DNA from: Pseudomonas asiatica
GTDB lineage: Bacteria; Pseudomonadota; Gammaproteobacteria; Pseudomonadales; Pseudomonadaceae
Direction of reading: 5' to 3'
Length of the DNA: 64,000 bases
Assembly: GCF_040214835.1 (NCBI RefSeq)
Contig: NZ_CP157874.1
Span: forward strand, 1,616,001 to 1,680,000
Shown: piece after piece, positions 38,909 through 49,178 of the stretch
Layout of the letters: the number at the start of each line of letters is the position of its first letter
How positions within the stretch are numbered: position 1 is the first letter of the stretch
Notes under the pieces: model-generated
What the model saw: the letters and a program-made list of their open reading frames with translations, nothing else
What the model was told of the DNA's origin: nothing
Databases searched by the model: none
Translations under genes and position numbers: made by a program

Positions 38909-39529
38909 ATGAGCAATGTTCGCAGCAAGATCTGCGGGATTACCCGCATCGAAGACGCACTGGCCGCTGCCGAAGCGGGCGCCGATGCCATCGGCCTCGT
39001 CTTCTATGCCAAGAGCCCGCGCGCCGTGGACGTGCGCCAGGCGCGGTCGATCATCGCCGAGTTGCCACCGTTCGTGACTACGGTCGGGCTGTTCGTCAAC
39101 GCTTCGCGCTGCGAGCTGAACGAGATCCTCGAAGTGGTTCCGCTGGACCTGCTACAGTTCCACGGCGATGAAACCCCGCAGGACTGCGAAGGCTACCACC
39201 GCCCCTGGATCAAGGCCCTGCGCGTGCGCCCGGGCGACGACCTGGAGGCGGCCTGCCAGCTTTACGCCGGTGCCCGCGGCATTCTGCTGGACACCTATGT
39301 GCCAGGCGTACCCGGAGGCACCGGTGAAGCGTTCGACTGGTCGCTGGTGCCGGCGCGCCTGAGCAAGCCGATCATCCTGGCGGGCGGGTTGTCTGCCGAC
39401 AATGTCGGCCAGGCCATCGCCCAGGTGCGGCCGTACGCGGTGGATGTCAGTGGCGGCGTGGAGCAAGCCAAGGGCATCAAGGACGCGGCGAAGATCGAGG
39501 CATTCATGCGTGCGGTGAAACAGGCGTGA
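38909..39529 (+). CDS. trpF: Phosphoribosylanthranilate isomerase
   Basis: TIM-barrel isomerase of tryptophan synthesis, 206 residues. Catalytic cysteine in [11 protein letters not shown] near residue 9, catalytic aspartate in [20 protein letters not shown], phosphate loop [14 protein letters not shown] and [10 protein letters not shown]. In pseudomonads trpF is separated from the other trp genes and lies between truA and accD, as here. The 222-base gap to accD holds a GGGCCGG/CCGGCCC hairpin at 39704-39722 but no recognisable gene. Confidence 0.96.
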   Translation: MSNVRSKICGITRIEDALAAAEAGADAIGLVFYAKSPRAVDVRQARSIIAELPPFVTTVGLFVNASRCELNEILEVVPLDLLQFHGDETPQDCEGYHRPWIKALRVRPGDDLEAACQLYAGARGILLDTYVPGVPGGTGEAFDWSLVPARLSKPIILAGGLSADNVGQAIAQVRPYAVDVSGGVEQAKGIKDAAKIEAFMRAVKQA

Positions 39530-39751
39530 TGGCAGATGTGACGGCTGGCTGCGCGCCATCGTCCATAGCTTTCGCAGCCCTGCGGGGCAGCCGCCTGCGC
39601 CTGTGGCGGCAAGACAACACATTAGCGGTGGGGTGGCGCGCTGGAAGTCCCGGCGGCCGGTCCATCATCGTTTCATAAAAGATTTTGAGCTCAAGGGCAG
39701 GGCAGGGCCGGCGACACCGGCCCACGCCTGCCAATACTGGAGAAAGAAAGC

Positions 39752-40644
<893 letters not shown>

Positions 40645-40645
<1 letters not shown>

Positions 40646-41952
40646 TGAAACAACGATCCCTGGGCGAATGGCTCGCCTACCTCGAGCAGTTGCACCCCTC
40701 GGCCATCGACATGGGCCTGGAGCGTTCGCAGAAGGTGCTTGCCCGGCTGGCGCTGGGCAAGCTGGCGCCACGCGTGGTGACGGTGACCGGCACCAACGGC
40801 AAAGGCTCGACCTGCGCCTTCGTGGCCTCGCTGCTGCGTGCCCAGGGGCTCAAGGTCGGCGTGTACAGCTCGCCGCACCTGTTGCGTTACAACGAGCGGG
40901 TGCTGATCGATGGCCAAGAGGCCAGCGATGATGCCCTGTGCGAAGCCTTCGCCGCCGTCGAGGCGGTGCGAGGCGATATTTCCCTGACCTACTTCGAGAT
41001 GGGCACCCTGGCCGCGTTCTGGTTGTTCTACCAGTCGCAGCTGGATGCCGTGGTACTGGAAGTGGGCCTTGGTGGCCGCCTGGACACCGTGAACGTGGTG
41101 GATGCCGACCTGGCCCTGGTGACCAGCATCGGCGTCGACCATGTCGATTACCTGGGTGATACCCGCGAGCTGGTGGCCTTCGAGAAGGCCGGCATCTTCC
41201 GTCAGGGCAAGCCGGCACTGTGCGGTGACCTGGATCCGCCTCGGCCGCTGCTGGACAAGGCCGCCGAACTGGCTGCGCCGCTGTTCCTGCGTGGTCGTGA
41301 CTTCGACCTGGCCAGTGCCGATGGCAGCTGGAACTGGCGGGGTACTGCGGCTGATGGTGCGCAGGTAGAGCTGCGTGGCCTGCCTTTGCTCGACCTGCCC
41401 ATGGAAAACGCCACGCTGGCCCTGCAGGCCTACCTGCTGATGGGCCTGCCCTGGGACGCCGGGCAGATTCGCCAGGCGCTGCTGGATACCCGCATCACGG
41501 GTCGCCTCGACCGTCGCCTGCTGAGCTGGCAGGGCAAGCCGGTGGAGCTGTTGCTGGATGTCGGGCACAACCCGCACGCCGCGGAGTACCTGGCCCGGCG
41601 CCTGGCGGCCCGGCCGCTGAAGGGGCGCCGCCTGGCGGTGTTCGGCCTGCTCGCCGACAAGGACCTGGACGGTGTTGTCGCGCCGCTGCAGGGGCTGGTC
41701 GACGACTGGGCAGTGGCGCCACTGGATACCCCGCGCAGCCGCCCGGCTGCGGAGCTGGCCACGGCCTTGACGAACGTCGGCGCCGCGGTGAAGTCTTATG
41801 CCAGCGTCGATGCTGCCCTTGAAGGGCAATGCGCGCAGGCAACGGCGGATGACCAGATCTTGCTGTTCGGTTCGTTTTTCTGTGTTGCCCAGGCACTGGA
41901 ATGGCTGGAGCGGCACGCCCAGGAGGGTGGAGTAGATGGCAGTGCTGGATAA
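40645..41952 (+). CDS. folC: Folylpolyglutamate synthase / dihydrofolate synthase
   Basis: Bifunctional Mur-ligase-family enzyme, 435 residues. P-loop VTGTNGKGST near residue 52, then YSSPHLLRYNERVLIDG, the folate-binding region AAFWLFYQSQLDAVVLEVGLGGRLDTVNVVDADLALVTSIGVDHVDYLG, and C-terminal DVGHNPHAAEYLARRL. I chose the ATG at 40645 overlapping the accD stop; a GTG three bases earlier is also possible. Its 3' end overlaps the SPOR gene by 17 bases. Confidence 0.97.
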
Positions 41953-42601
41953 AGGGATGAAACAGCGCATGGTGGGTGCGTTGGTGCTGGTGGCGCTGGC
42001 GGTGATTTTCCTGCCGATGCTGTTCACCCGCGAGGACGAGATGCGTCAGGTGCGCGTCGAGGCCCCGCAGGCGCCGGCCATGCCAAGCCTGCCGGAAGTG
42101 AAGGTGGAGCCGGTCGCCGTGCCGGAGCCGCAGGCCATTGCGCAAGAGCCGCAACAGCCACCGGTGGTGGTGGACGAGTCCACCGCGCCGGCGAGCGCGC
42201 CCAGCCAGCCGATTACACCGTCACCGCAGACCCAGCCTCAGGCGCAGGTGCAGCCTCAGCCTCAGCCCGCCAAGCCGCAGGCGCCCGTGGCCAAGGTCGA
42301 GCCTCAGCCGGCAGCCAAGCCGGCCGCGCCGGCGGCGCCATCGAAGATCGACGTCAACGGCCTGCCGGTCAGCTGGTCGATCCAGTTGGCCAGCCTGTCC
42401 AACCGTGCCGGGGCCGAAAAGCTGCAGCAAACCTTGCGTAGCCAGGGTTACAACGCCTATATCCGCTCGGCGGGTGGCATGAACCGGGTGTACGTGGGGC
42501 CGCTGATCGAGCGGGCCGAGGCCGAGCGCGTGCGCGACGCCATCAACCGCCAGAACAGCCTCAAGGGCTTCGTGGTGCGCTTCCAGCCTGAACGCAGCTG
42601 A
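41936..42601 (+). CDS. dedD: SPOR-domain protein, DedD-like
   Basis: A 221-residue bitopic inner-membrane protein. The N-terminal anchor is residues ~8-29 (KQRMVGALVLVALAVIFLPMLF), followed by a ~100-residue Pro/Gln/Ala-rich linker and a C-terminal SPOR domain (SWSIQLASLSNRAGAEKLQQTL to RVYVGPLIERAEAERVRDAI) that binds denuded septal glycan. E. coli dedD occupies the same folC-dedD-cvpA-purF position. GGAGGGTGGAG precedes the ATG, which lies inside the end of folC. Confidence 0.9.
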   Translation: MAVLDKGMKQRMVGALVLVALAVIFLPMLFTREDEMRQVRVEAPQAPAMPSLPEVKVEPVAVPEPQAIAQEPQQPPVVVDESTAPASAPSQPITPSPQTQPQAQVQPQPQPAKPQAPVAKVEPQPAAKPAAPAAPSKIDVNGLPVSWSIQLASLSNRAGAEKLQQTLRSQGYNAYIRSAGGMNRVYVGPLIERAEAERVRDAINRQNSLKGFVVRFQPERS

Positions 42602-42615
42602 GTCTGGCTGACTCG

Positions 42616-42737
42616 GGCCTTGTAGGAGCGGCCTTGTGTCGCGATCGGGCCGCATGGCGGCCCCAGCGATTTTGGCTGTGTCCGAGACCCTTGGGGCTGC
42701 TGTGCGGCCCGATCGCGACACAAGGCCGCTCCTACAG
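42616..42737. repeat. Type-B REP pair
   Basis: Arms GGGCCTTGTAGGAGCGGCCT...GATCGGGCCGC and complement around a ~40-base spacer between dedD and cvpA. Confidence 0.92.
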
Positions 42738-42828
42738 AAGTGCGCATGCTAATCCACCCGACATTCCGCTTACTCCCAGCCCGCCGCTCTGTTAAAATGC
42801 GCCGCCTCAAACGTCTGCAGGCAGCACC

Positions 42829-43386
42829 GTGGCATTTACCTTGGTTGATTGGGCGATCATCGCGATCATCGCCGTCTCCACACTGATCAGTCTCAAGCGC
42901 GGCTTCGTCAAGGAAGCCTTGTCCTTGCTCATCTGGATCATTGCCGGTGCGGTTGCCTGGATGTTCGGTGGTTCGCTCTCGGTGTATCTTGAAAGCTACA
43001 TCCAGACGCCGTCGATGCGCGTCATCGCCGGCTGCGCCATTCTTTTCGTCGCCACCTTGCTGGTGGGGGCCATGATCAACTTCCTCATCGGCGAGCTGAT
43101 CCGCGTGACCGGGCTGTCCGGTACCGATCGTTTCCTGGGCATGGCCTTCGGCGCCGCGCGCGGGGCCTTGCTGGTGGTGGTGGCCATCGGGCTGATCAGC
43201 CTGGGGCCGGTTCAACAGGACACCTGGTGGCAGGAATCACGCCTGATACCACAATTTCTCTTGGTCGCCGACTGGTCGAAAAACCTGATCCTGGGTTTTA
43301 CCGGCCAGTGGACACCCAGTGGGCTGATCGGCACTCCAGCTGATCTTCCGTTCAAGGAACAGTTGCTCGGGCCGGCAAAGCCCTGA
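42829..43386 (+). CDS. cvpA: CvpA family membrane protein
   Basis: A 185-residue inner-membrane protein with four predicted helices, starting MAFTLVDWAIIAIIAVSTLISLKRGFVKEAL and continuing SLLIWIIAGAVAWMF. In E. coli CvpA is linked to colicin V export and envelope stress; its true role is unclear. Start is GTG at 42829. It is 42 bases before purF, the usual pairing in this cluster. Confidence 0.92.
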   Translation: MAFTLVDWAIIAIIAVSTLISLKRGFVKEALSLLIWIIAGAVAWMFGGSLSVYLESYIQTPSMRVIAGCAILFVATLLVGAMINFLIGELIRVTGLSGTDRFLGMAFGAARGALLVVVAIGLISLGPVQQDTWWQESRLIPQFLLVADWSKNLILGFTGQWTPSGLIGTPADLPFKEQLLGPAKP

Positions 43387-43428
43387 GCGCTATTCACTCA
43401 AGTTTCGTCAAAGTAGGGGTTGCGTCGC

Positions 43429-44934
43429 ATGTGTGGCATCGTCGGTATCGTCGGTAAGTCGAACGTCAATCAGGCGCTGTATGACGCGCTTACGGTCCTC
43501 CAGCACCGCGGCCAGGACGCTGCCGGTATCGTGACCAGCCATGACGGCCGGTTGTTCCTGCGCAAGGATAATGGCCTGGTGCGCGACGTGTTCCAGCAGC
43601 GCCACATGCAGCGCCTGGTCGGCAACATCGGCATCGGCCACGTGCGCTACCCGACTGCGGGCAGCTCGACCTCGGCCGAGGCCCAGCCGTTCTACGTCAA
43701 CTCGCCATACGGCATCACCCTGGCGCACAACGGCAACCTGACCAACGTCGAGCAGCTGGCCAAGGAGATCTACGAGTCCGACCTGCGCCACGTCAACACC
43801 AACTCCGACTCGGAAGTACTGCTGAACGTGTTCGCCCATGAGCTGGCGGTGCGTGGCAAGCTGCAGCCGACCGAAGAAGACGTGTTCGCAGCGGTTTCCC
43901 ACGTGCACAGCCGCTGCGTCGGCGGTTACGCCGTGGTGGCGATGATCACCGGCTACGGCATCGTCGGCTTCCGTGACCCCAACGGCATCCGCCCGGTGGT
44001 GTTCGGCCAGCGTCACACCGACGAAGGCGTGGAATACATGATCGCCTCGGAAAGCGTGGCCCTGGACGTGCTCGGCTTTACCCTGATCCGCGACCTGGCG
44101 CCGGGCGAAGCGGTATACATCACCGAAGAAGGCCAGCTGTACACCAAGCAGTGCGCCGAAGCACCGAAGCTGCAACCGTGCATCTTCGAGCATGTCTACC
44201 TGGCCCGCCCGGACTCGATCATGGATGGCGTGTCGGTGTACAAGGCCCGTCTGCGCATGGGTGAAAAACTGGCCGACAAGATCATGCGCGAGCGCCCCGA
44301 GCACGACATCGACGTGGTCATCCCGATCCCGGACACCAGCCGCACCGCGGCCCTGGAACTGGCCAACCGCCTGGGCGTCAAGTTCCGCGAAGGTTTCGTC
44401 AAGAACCGCTACATCGGCCGTACCTTCATCATGCCCGGCCAGGCTGCGCGCAAGAAATCGGTACGCCAGAAGCTCAATGCCATCGAGCTGGAGTTCCGCG
44501 GCAAGAACGTGATGCTGGTGGACGACTCGATCGTGCGCGGCACCACCTGCAAGCAGATCATCCAGATGGCCCGCGAAGCCGGCGCCAAGAACGTCTACTT
44601 CTGCTCCGCAGCCCCTGCGGTGCGCTACCCCAACGTCTACGGCATCGACATGCCGAGTGTTCACGAACTGATCGCCCACAACCGTACCACCGAACAAGTG
44701 GCCGAGTTGATTGGCGCCGACTGGCTGGTCTACCAGGACCTGCCGGACCTGATCGACTCGGTCGGTGGCGGCAAGATCAAGATCGACCACTTCGATTGCG
44801 CGGTATTCAACGGTGAGTACGTCACCGGCGATATCGACGAAGCCTACCTCGACCGTATCGAGCAGGCTCGTAACGACCTGGCCAAGGTCAAGAACCAGGC
44901 GGTCAGCGCGATCATCGACCTCTACAACAACTGA
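43429..44934 (+). CDS. purF: Amidophosphoribosyltransferase
   Basis: First committed step of purine synthesis, 501 residues. The mature N-terminal nucleophile is Cys2 ([11 protein letters not shown]), so the ATG at 43429 is fixed by chemistry, not the in-frame TTG at 43420. The glutaminase half shows RYPTAGSS and NGNLTN, and the PRPP half has [18 protein letters not shown] (PRTase loop) and the C-terminal [16 protein letters not shown]. No propeptide, as in E. coli. Confidence 0.97.
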   Translation: MCGIVGIVGKSNVNQALYDALTVLQHRGQDAAGIVTSHDGRLFLRKDNGLVRDVFQQRHMQRLVGNIGIGHVRYPTAGSSTSAEAQPFYVNSPYGITLAHNGNLTNVEQLAKEIYESDLRHVNTNSDSEVLLNVFAHELAVRGKLQPTEEDVFAAVSHVHSRCVGGYAVVAMITGYGIVGFRDPNGIRPVVFGQRHTDEGVEYMIASESVALDVLGFTLIRDLAPGEAVYITEEGQLYTKQCAEAPKLQPCIFEHVYLARPDSIMDGVSVYKARLRMGEKLADKIMRERPEHDIDVVIPIPDTSRTAALELANRLGVKFREGFVKNRYIGRTFIMPGQAARKKSVRQKLNAIELEFRGKNVMLVDDSIVRGTTCKQIIQMAREAGAKNVYFCSAAPAVRYPNVYGIDMPSVHELIAHNRTTEQVAELIGADWLVYQDLPDLIDSVGGGKIKIDHFDCAVFNGEYVTGDIDEAYLDRIEQARNDLAKVKNQAVSAIIDLYNN

Positions 44935-44950
44935 TTTCGGGAGCGACGGC

Positions 44951-46162
44951 ATGACGGATCAATGGGATGCCGGACGACTGGACAGTGACCTCGAGGGTGT
45001 CGGTTTCGACACCCTGGCGGTGCGCGCCGGTCAAAACCGTACACCGGAGGCCGAGCACAGCGAAGCGCTGTTCCTGACCTCCAGCTATGTGTTCCGCACG
45101 GCTGCCGATGCCGCCGCGCGCTTTGCCGGCGAAACGCCGGGCAACGTCTATTCGCGCTACACCAACCCGTCGGTGCGTGCCTTCGAGGAGCGCCTGGCGG
45201 CCATGGAAGGCGCCGAACAGGCCGTGGGCACCTCCACCGGCATGGCGGCGATCCTCGCCGTGGTGATGTCGCTGTGCAGTGCCGGTGACCATGTGCTGGT
45301 GTCGCAGAGCGTGTTCGGCTCGACCATCAGCCTGTTTGAGAAGTACTTCAAGCGCTTTGGCGTGCAGGTGGACTACGTGCCACTGGTCGACCTCGCCGGC
45401 TGGGAAAAGGCCATCAAGGCCAATACCAAGCTGCTGATCGTCGAATCGCCGTCCAACCCGCTGGCCGAGCTGGTCGATATCACCGCTCTCAGCGAAATCG
45501 CCCATGCCCACGGTGCCATGCTGGTGGTGGACAACTGCTTCAGCACCCCGGCGCTGCAGCAGCCGCTGAAGCTGGGTGCCGACATCGTGTTCCACTCGGC
45601 CACCAAGTTCATCGACGGCCAGGGCCGCTGCATGGGTGGCGTGGTTGCCGGCCGTGCCGAGCAGATGAAAGAAGTGGTGGGCTTCCTGCGTACCGCAGGC
45701 CCCACCCTCAGCCCGTTCAACGCCTGGATCTTCACCAAGGGCCTGGAAACCCTGCGCCTGCGCATGCGTGCGCACTGCGAAAGCGCCCAGGTACTGGCCG
45801 AGTGGCTGGAGCAGCAGGAGGGCGTGGAGAAGGTGCATTACGCCGGCCTGCCGAGCCACCCGCAGCACGAACTGGCCAAGCGCCAGATGAGTGGCTTCGG
45901 TGCGGTGGTCAGCTTCGAGGTCAAGGGTGGCAAAGAGGGCGCCTGGCGCTTCATCGACGCTACCCGGGTGATTTCCATCACCACCAACCTGGGTGACAGC
46001 AAGACCACCATCGCCCACCCGGCCACCACCTCCCACGGTCGTCTGACGCCGCAGGAACGTGAAGCCGCCGGCATCCGCGACAGCCTGATCCGCGTTGCCG
46101 TGGGCCTGGAAGATGTGGCCGACCTGCAGGCCGACCTGGCGCGTGGGTTGGCGGCACTGTGA
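44951..46162 (+). CDS. metZ: O-succinylhomoserine sulfhydrylase
   Basis: PLP enzyme that makes homocysteine directly from O-succinylhomoserine and sulfide, 403 residues. The Schiff-base lysine is in [18 protein letters not shown], with [23 protein letters not shown] at the N-terminus and [20 protein letters not shown] before it, all of the Cys/Met gamma-family. Pseudomonads carry metZ after purF. The stop overlaps the GTG of the following SDR gene (GTGA). Confidence 0.95.
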   Translation: MTDQWDAGRLDSDLEGVGFDTLAVRAGQNRTPEAEHSEALFLTSSYVFRTAADAAARFAGETPGNVYSRYTNPSVRAFEERLAAMEGAEQAVGTSTGMAAILAVVMSLCSAGDHVLVSQSVFGSTISLFEKYFKRFGVQVDYVPLVDLAGWEKAIKANTKLLIVESPSNPLAELVDITALSEIAHAHGAMLVVDNCFSTPALQQPLKLGADIVFHSATKFIDGQGRCMGGVVAGRAEQMKEVVGFLRTAGPTLSPFNAWIFTKGLETLRLRMRAHCESAQVLAEWLEQQEGVEKVHYAGLPSHPQHELAKRQMSGFGAVVSFEVKGGKEGAWRFIDATRVISITTNLGDSKTTIAHPATTSHGRLTPQEREAAGIRDSLIRVAVGLEDVADLQADLARGLAAL

Positions 46163-46932
46163 TCGAAATCCGCGGCGGTACGCCCGGCCATAACGGCCGG
46201 GTAGCCCTGGTGACCGGTGCCGCGCGCGGCATCGGCCTGGGCATTGCCGCCTGGTTGATCTGCGAAGGCTGGCAGGTGGTGCTCAGCGACCTTGACCGCC
46301 AGCGTGGCGCCAAGGCGGCCAAGGCCCTGGGTGACAATGCCTGGTTCATTACCATGGACGTTGCCGACGAGGCCCAGGTCAGCGCCGGGGTATCCGAGGT
46401 GCTGGGGCAGTTTGGCCGCCTGGACGCGCTGGTGTGCAATGCGGCCATCGCCAATCCGCACAACCAGACCCTCGAAAGCCTGAGCCTGGCGCAGTGGAAC
46501 CGGGTGCTGGCGGTCAACCTCAACGGCCCGATGTTGCTGGCCAAGCATTGTGCGCCGTACCTGCGTGCGCACAACGGGGCGATCGTCAATCTCACCTCCA
46601 CCCGGGCGCGGCAGTCCGAGCCCGATACCGAGGCCTACGCGGCGAGCAAGGGCGGCCTGGTGGCCTTGACCCATGCCCTGGCCATGAGCCTGGGCCCGGA
46701 GATCCGCGTCAATGCGGTGAGCCCGGGCTGGATCGATGCCCGTGACCCGTCGCAGCGCCGTGCCGAGCCGTTGACCGAGGCGGACCATGCCCAGCACCCG
46801 ACGGGCAGGGTAGGGACGGTGGAAGACGTGGCGGCCATGGTTGCCTGGCTGTTGTCTCGGCAAGCGGCGTTCGTCACCGGCCAGGAGTTCGTGGTCGATG
46901 GCGGCATGACCCGCAAGATGATCTACACCTGA
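46159..46932 (+). CDS. Short-chain dehydrogenase/reductase
   Basis: Classical SDR of 257 residues. Cofactor motif [28 protein letters not shown] region VCNAAIANP, active-site serine/tyrosine/lysine in [23 protein letters not shown] (Tyr-x-x-x-Lys present) and [12 protein letters not shown] at the C-terminus. Start is GTG at 46159, overlapping the metZ stop, so translation is coupled. Substrate not predictable; the coupling with metZ might hint at a metabolic role but is not specific. Confidence 0.88.
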   Translation: MIEIRGGTPGHNGRVALVTGAARGIGLGIAAWLICEGWQVVLSDLDRQRGAKAAKALGDNAWFITMDVADEAQVSAGVSEVLGQFGRLDALVCNAAIANPHNQTLESLSLAQWNRVLAVNLNGPMLLAKHCAPYLRAHNGAIVNLTSTRARQSEPDTEAYAASKGGLVALTHALAMSLGPEIRVNAVSPGWIDARDPSQRRAEPLTEADHAQHPTGRVGTVEDVAAMVAWLLSRQAAFVTGQEFVVDGGMTRKMIYT

Positions 46933-46948
46933 GCCTTTTGCATATCCT

Positions 46949-47049
46949 GTACCGGCCTTTTCGCGGGTAAACCCGCTCCCACAGGTACTGCGCAGTTCTC
47001 AAGGCCTGTGCAGTACCTGTGGGAGCGGGTTTACCCGCGAAGAGGCCGC
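46949..47049. repeat. REP pair
   Basis: Arms CCGGCCTTTTCGCGGGTAAACC and complement over a spacer that shares TACTGCGCAGTTCTCAA with the pair at 48837-48940. Confidence 0.93.
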
Positions 47050-47102
47050 CACAGGCAACCGCACCGCTTTTGCGCTTTTCTGAAAAAAATTCAATGGGGC
47101 TA

Positions 47103-47131
47103 TTGACTTAGCTTCGCCACCTGCGTAAATT
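47103..47131 (+). promoter_or_regulatory. Promoter of the Val/Asp tRNA operon
   Basis: TTGACT (47103-47108), 17-base spacer, TAAATT (47126-47131), then a GC-rich stretch. Good -35, moderate -10; lies 41 bases before tRNA-Val. Confidence 0.65.
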
Positions 47132-47172
47132 TCGCGGCCTCAGCGAAGCAAACGCAACAAGCAACATCGCGA

Positions 47173-47248
47173 GGGTGATTAGCTCAGCCGGGAGAGCATC
47201 TGCCTTACAAGCAGAGGGTCGGCGGTTCGATCCCGTCATCACCCACCA
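47173..47248 (+). tRNA. tRNA-Val (TAC)
   Basis: A 76-base cloverleaf starting GGGTGATTAGCTCAGCC, anticodon loop CTTACAA (TAC), encoded CCA. Confidence 0.97.
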
Positions 47249-47314
47249 CTTCCTGAGATGTTCCTGGTGCTTCGGGTTTCGCAAGAGGCCGATAGCCAGA
47301 GAGGAACGCACTGC

Positions 47315-47391
47315 GCAGCGGTAGTTCAGTCGGTTAGAATACCGGCCTGTCACGCCGGGGGTCGCGGGTTCGAGTCCCGTCCGCTGCGCCA
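47315..47391 (+). tRNA. tRNA-Asp (GTC), copy 1
   Basis: A 77-base cloverleaf starting GCAGCGGTAGTTCAGTCGG, anticodon GTC in CTGTCAC, encoded CCA. Confidence 0.97.
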
Positions 47392-47490
47392 TTTTTCAGT
47401 AACAGATGGGTGCCTGGCACCGGTCTGAAGCCACAAGGCAAGCGCCTTGGGCTGATCCCAGTTTCAATCGGGCGAAAGCCTGAACGATAC

Positions 47491-47567
47491 GCAGCGGTAG
47501 TTCAGTCGGTTAGAATACCGGCCTGTCACGCCGGGGGTCGCGGGTTCGAGTCCCGTCCGCTGCGCCA
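47491..47567 (+). tRNA. tRNA-Asp (GTC), copy 2
   Basis: Identical to copy 1 by eye. A terminator-like hairpin follows at 47613-47637. Confidence 0.97.
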
Positions 47568-47612
47568 TCTTCGTTTCAAGGTCCCTTGAACACCTTGAAG
47601 CAAACACAAGAG

Positions 47613-47637
47613 AAGCGATCACGTTATCGCTTTTTTT
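47613..47637 (+). terminator. Terminator-like hairpin between tRNA-Asp copies 2 and 3
   Basis: AAGCGAT, a 6-base loop and ATCGCTTTTTTT form a compact hairpin with T-run inside the tRNA cluster. Confidence 0.75.
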
Positions 47638-47708
47638 GTGCCTGTCCTGAGGCCATCGCGCCGGAAGGGCAGACCCAGGTTTCAATCGGGCGCAAGCCTG
47701 AATGATAC

Positions 47709-47785
47709 GCAGCGGTAGTTCAGTCGGTTAGAATACCGGCCTGTCACGCCGGGGGTCGCGGGTTCGAGTCCCGTCCGCTGCGCCA
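47709..47785 (+). tRNA. tRNA-Asp (GTC), copy 3
   Basis: Identical to copies 1 and 2 by eye. It lies beyond the internal hairpin; the preceding TTTCAATCGGGCG leader is a repeat of that before copy 2. Confidence 0.97.
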
Positions 47786-47825
47786 TCTTCGCCTCGAGGC
47801 CCCTTGAACGCCTCGAAGCCACGAG

Positions 47826-47850
47826 AAAGCGACCTTCGGGTCGCTTTTTT
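47826..47850 (+). terminator. Terminator of the tRNA-Asp cluster
   Basis: AAAGCGACC, TTCG loop and GGTCGCTTTTTT; strong Rho-independent terminator. Confidence 0.92.
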
Positions 47851-47985
47851 CGTTTTTACGCCTGGCAATCGCCGCCCCTGACCCAGATTTACACGAACCT
47901 GACAGACTCTTCACCGATCAGCGGTTCCTGTGCCTGCCTGCTGTGTTGCACAATAGGCACCTTCTCGACTTACCCGGAATTCGCA

Positions 47986-48825
47986 ATGACCAGATCTTCC
48001 GTCTTTGGTGCGCTCGGGCTGGCCCTGGTGCTGGCGGGCGTGACCGGTTGTTCCTCGAAAAAAGCCGCCGTCTACGAGCACGAGAACTTCGATGACTCGG
48101 GCACCTTCTCGCGCAGCTTCCCGGTGAGCGATGCCGGCTCCTGCGAGGCCGCCCGGCGCGCCTTGCTCAGCCAGGGCTACATCATCACCAGCAGCGGCGC
48201 CAACCAGGTGGTGGGCAACAAGAGCTTCCAGCAGAACAGCGAGAACCACCTGCAGATCAGCTTCAACGTCACCTGTGCGCCGGATGTGAGCGACGAGCAG
48301 CGTTCGACCATGTTCGCCAACGCCCTGCAGGACCGCTACGCCCTGAAAAAGTCCAACACCTCCGCCAGCCTGGGCGTTGGTGTACTGGGGTCGGTGTCGA
48401 TGCCGATCGGCTCCAGCGACGACTCGATGGTCAAGGTGGCCAGCGAGACGGTGACAGCGGCGCAGTTCTATGACCGCTATTTCGCCCTGGTGGAGAGCTA
48501 CCTGCCAAAGCCCAAGCCTAAACAGGAGAGCAAGGCCAAGGTCGAGGAGCCCGCGCCGAAGGTCGAAGCGCCCGCGGCTGCCCTGGGGCTGCCAGAGCAG
48601 GCCGCGGCAGCGCCGGTGGCACCGGCCCCGGTGGCGGCGCCTTTGGTTGAGGCGGCGCCAGCCCCGGCCCCTGTTGCCCCGGCCAGCGAGGCGGTAGCCG
48701 CGCCGGTGGTGGATGACAGCCAAGGCTCGCAACCGGTGGCCCCGCCGGCGGAGGCGGCACCGATCGAGGTGCAGCAGGAAGCCCAGCCTGCCGAGGCCGC
48801 CGAGACCGCTTCCCCCGCCCTTTGA
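47986..48825 (+). CDS. DUF2242 family lipoprotein with Pro/Ala-rich tail
   Basis: A 279-residue predicted lipoprotein. The signal ends in a lipobox VTGC (Cys22), followed by SSKKAAVYEHENFDDSGTFSRSFPVS, the start of the DUF2242 domain (about residues 30-165, including GNKSFQQNSENHLQISFNV). The last ~115 residues are a low-complexity Ala/Pro/Glu-rich tail with repeated PVAPAPVAAP-type units. Function unknown; surface or periplasmic structural roles are plausible. It stands alone between the tRNA terminator and a REP pair. Confidence 0.8.
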   Translation: MTRSSVFGALGLALVLAGVTGCSSKKAAVYEHENFDDSGTFSRSFPVSDAGSCEAARRALLSQGYIITSSGANQVVGNKSFQQNSENHLQISFNVTCAPDVSDEQRSTMFANALQDRYALKKSNTSASLGVGVLGSVSMPIGSSDDSMVKVASETVTAAQFYDRYFALVESYLPKPKPKQESKAKVEEPAPKVEAPAAALGLPEQAAAAPVAPAPVAAPLVEAAPAPAPVAPASEAVAAPVVDDSQGSQPVAPPAEAAPIEVQQEAQPAEAAETASPAL

Positions 48826-48836
48826 TAGCTTGCCTG

Positions 48837-48940
48837 TACCGGCCTCTTCGCGGGTAAACCCGCTCCCACAGGTACTGCGCAGTTCTCAACATCTGCGCAG
48901 TACCTGTGGGAGCGGGTTTACCCGCGAAGAGGCCGGTGCA
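48837..48940. repeat. REP pair
   Basis: Arms TACCGGCCTCTTCGCGGGTAA and complement around a ~35-base spacer sharing TACTGCGCAGTTCTCAA with the 46949 pair. Confidence 0.93.
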
Positions 48941-49091
48941 GGCAGTCCATCCCCTGTTACAGACGCACCGCGATAACTTCCTGAACACCTGCTACGTTTA
49001 CCACTCATAAGCTTGTCATCATTCCTTCACTCCACCTGCTTAGGTTGAAGGCGACACCGATAAAGATCATGAGATGAGAGGACGCAGGGCT

Positions 49092-49178
49092 ATGGACGAA
49101 TACCAGGAAGAACTTCTCGAATTCCAGGCTTATGAACTGGACACCCCGGAACCGGCTGACGACGCTACCGAGCTCTAG
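49092..49178 (+). CDS. 28-residue acidic small protein
   Basis: ATG at 49092 to TAG at 49178 encodes 28 residues beginning MDEYQEELLEFQAYELD, nine to ten of them acidic and without Lys or Arg. It has a good ribosome site (CAGGG, with GAGAGGA a little further up). It is too short for usual gene callers. The stop overlaps the 3' end of the AraC-family gene on the other strand by 4 bases. Reading frame, start context and composition suggest a real gene; without conservation data it stays provisional. No function can be assigned. Confidence 0.6.
   Translation: MDEYQEELLEFQAYELDTPEPADDATEL

Noticed and set aside
47108..47685. Open frames on the minus strand over the Val/Asp tRNA genes
   Set aside because: They are antisense to tRNAs and repeat the same peptide (GRYSNRLNYRC) because the tRNA copies are identical; not proteins.
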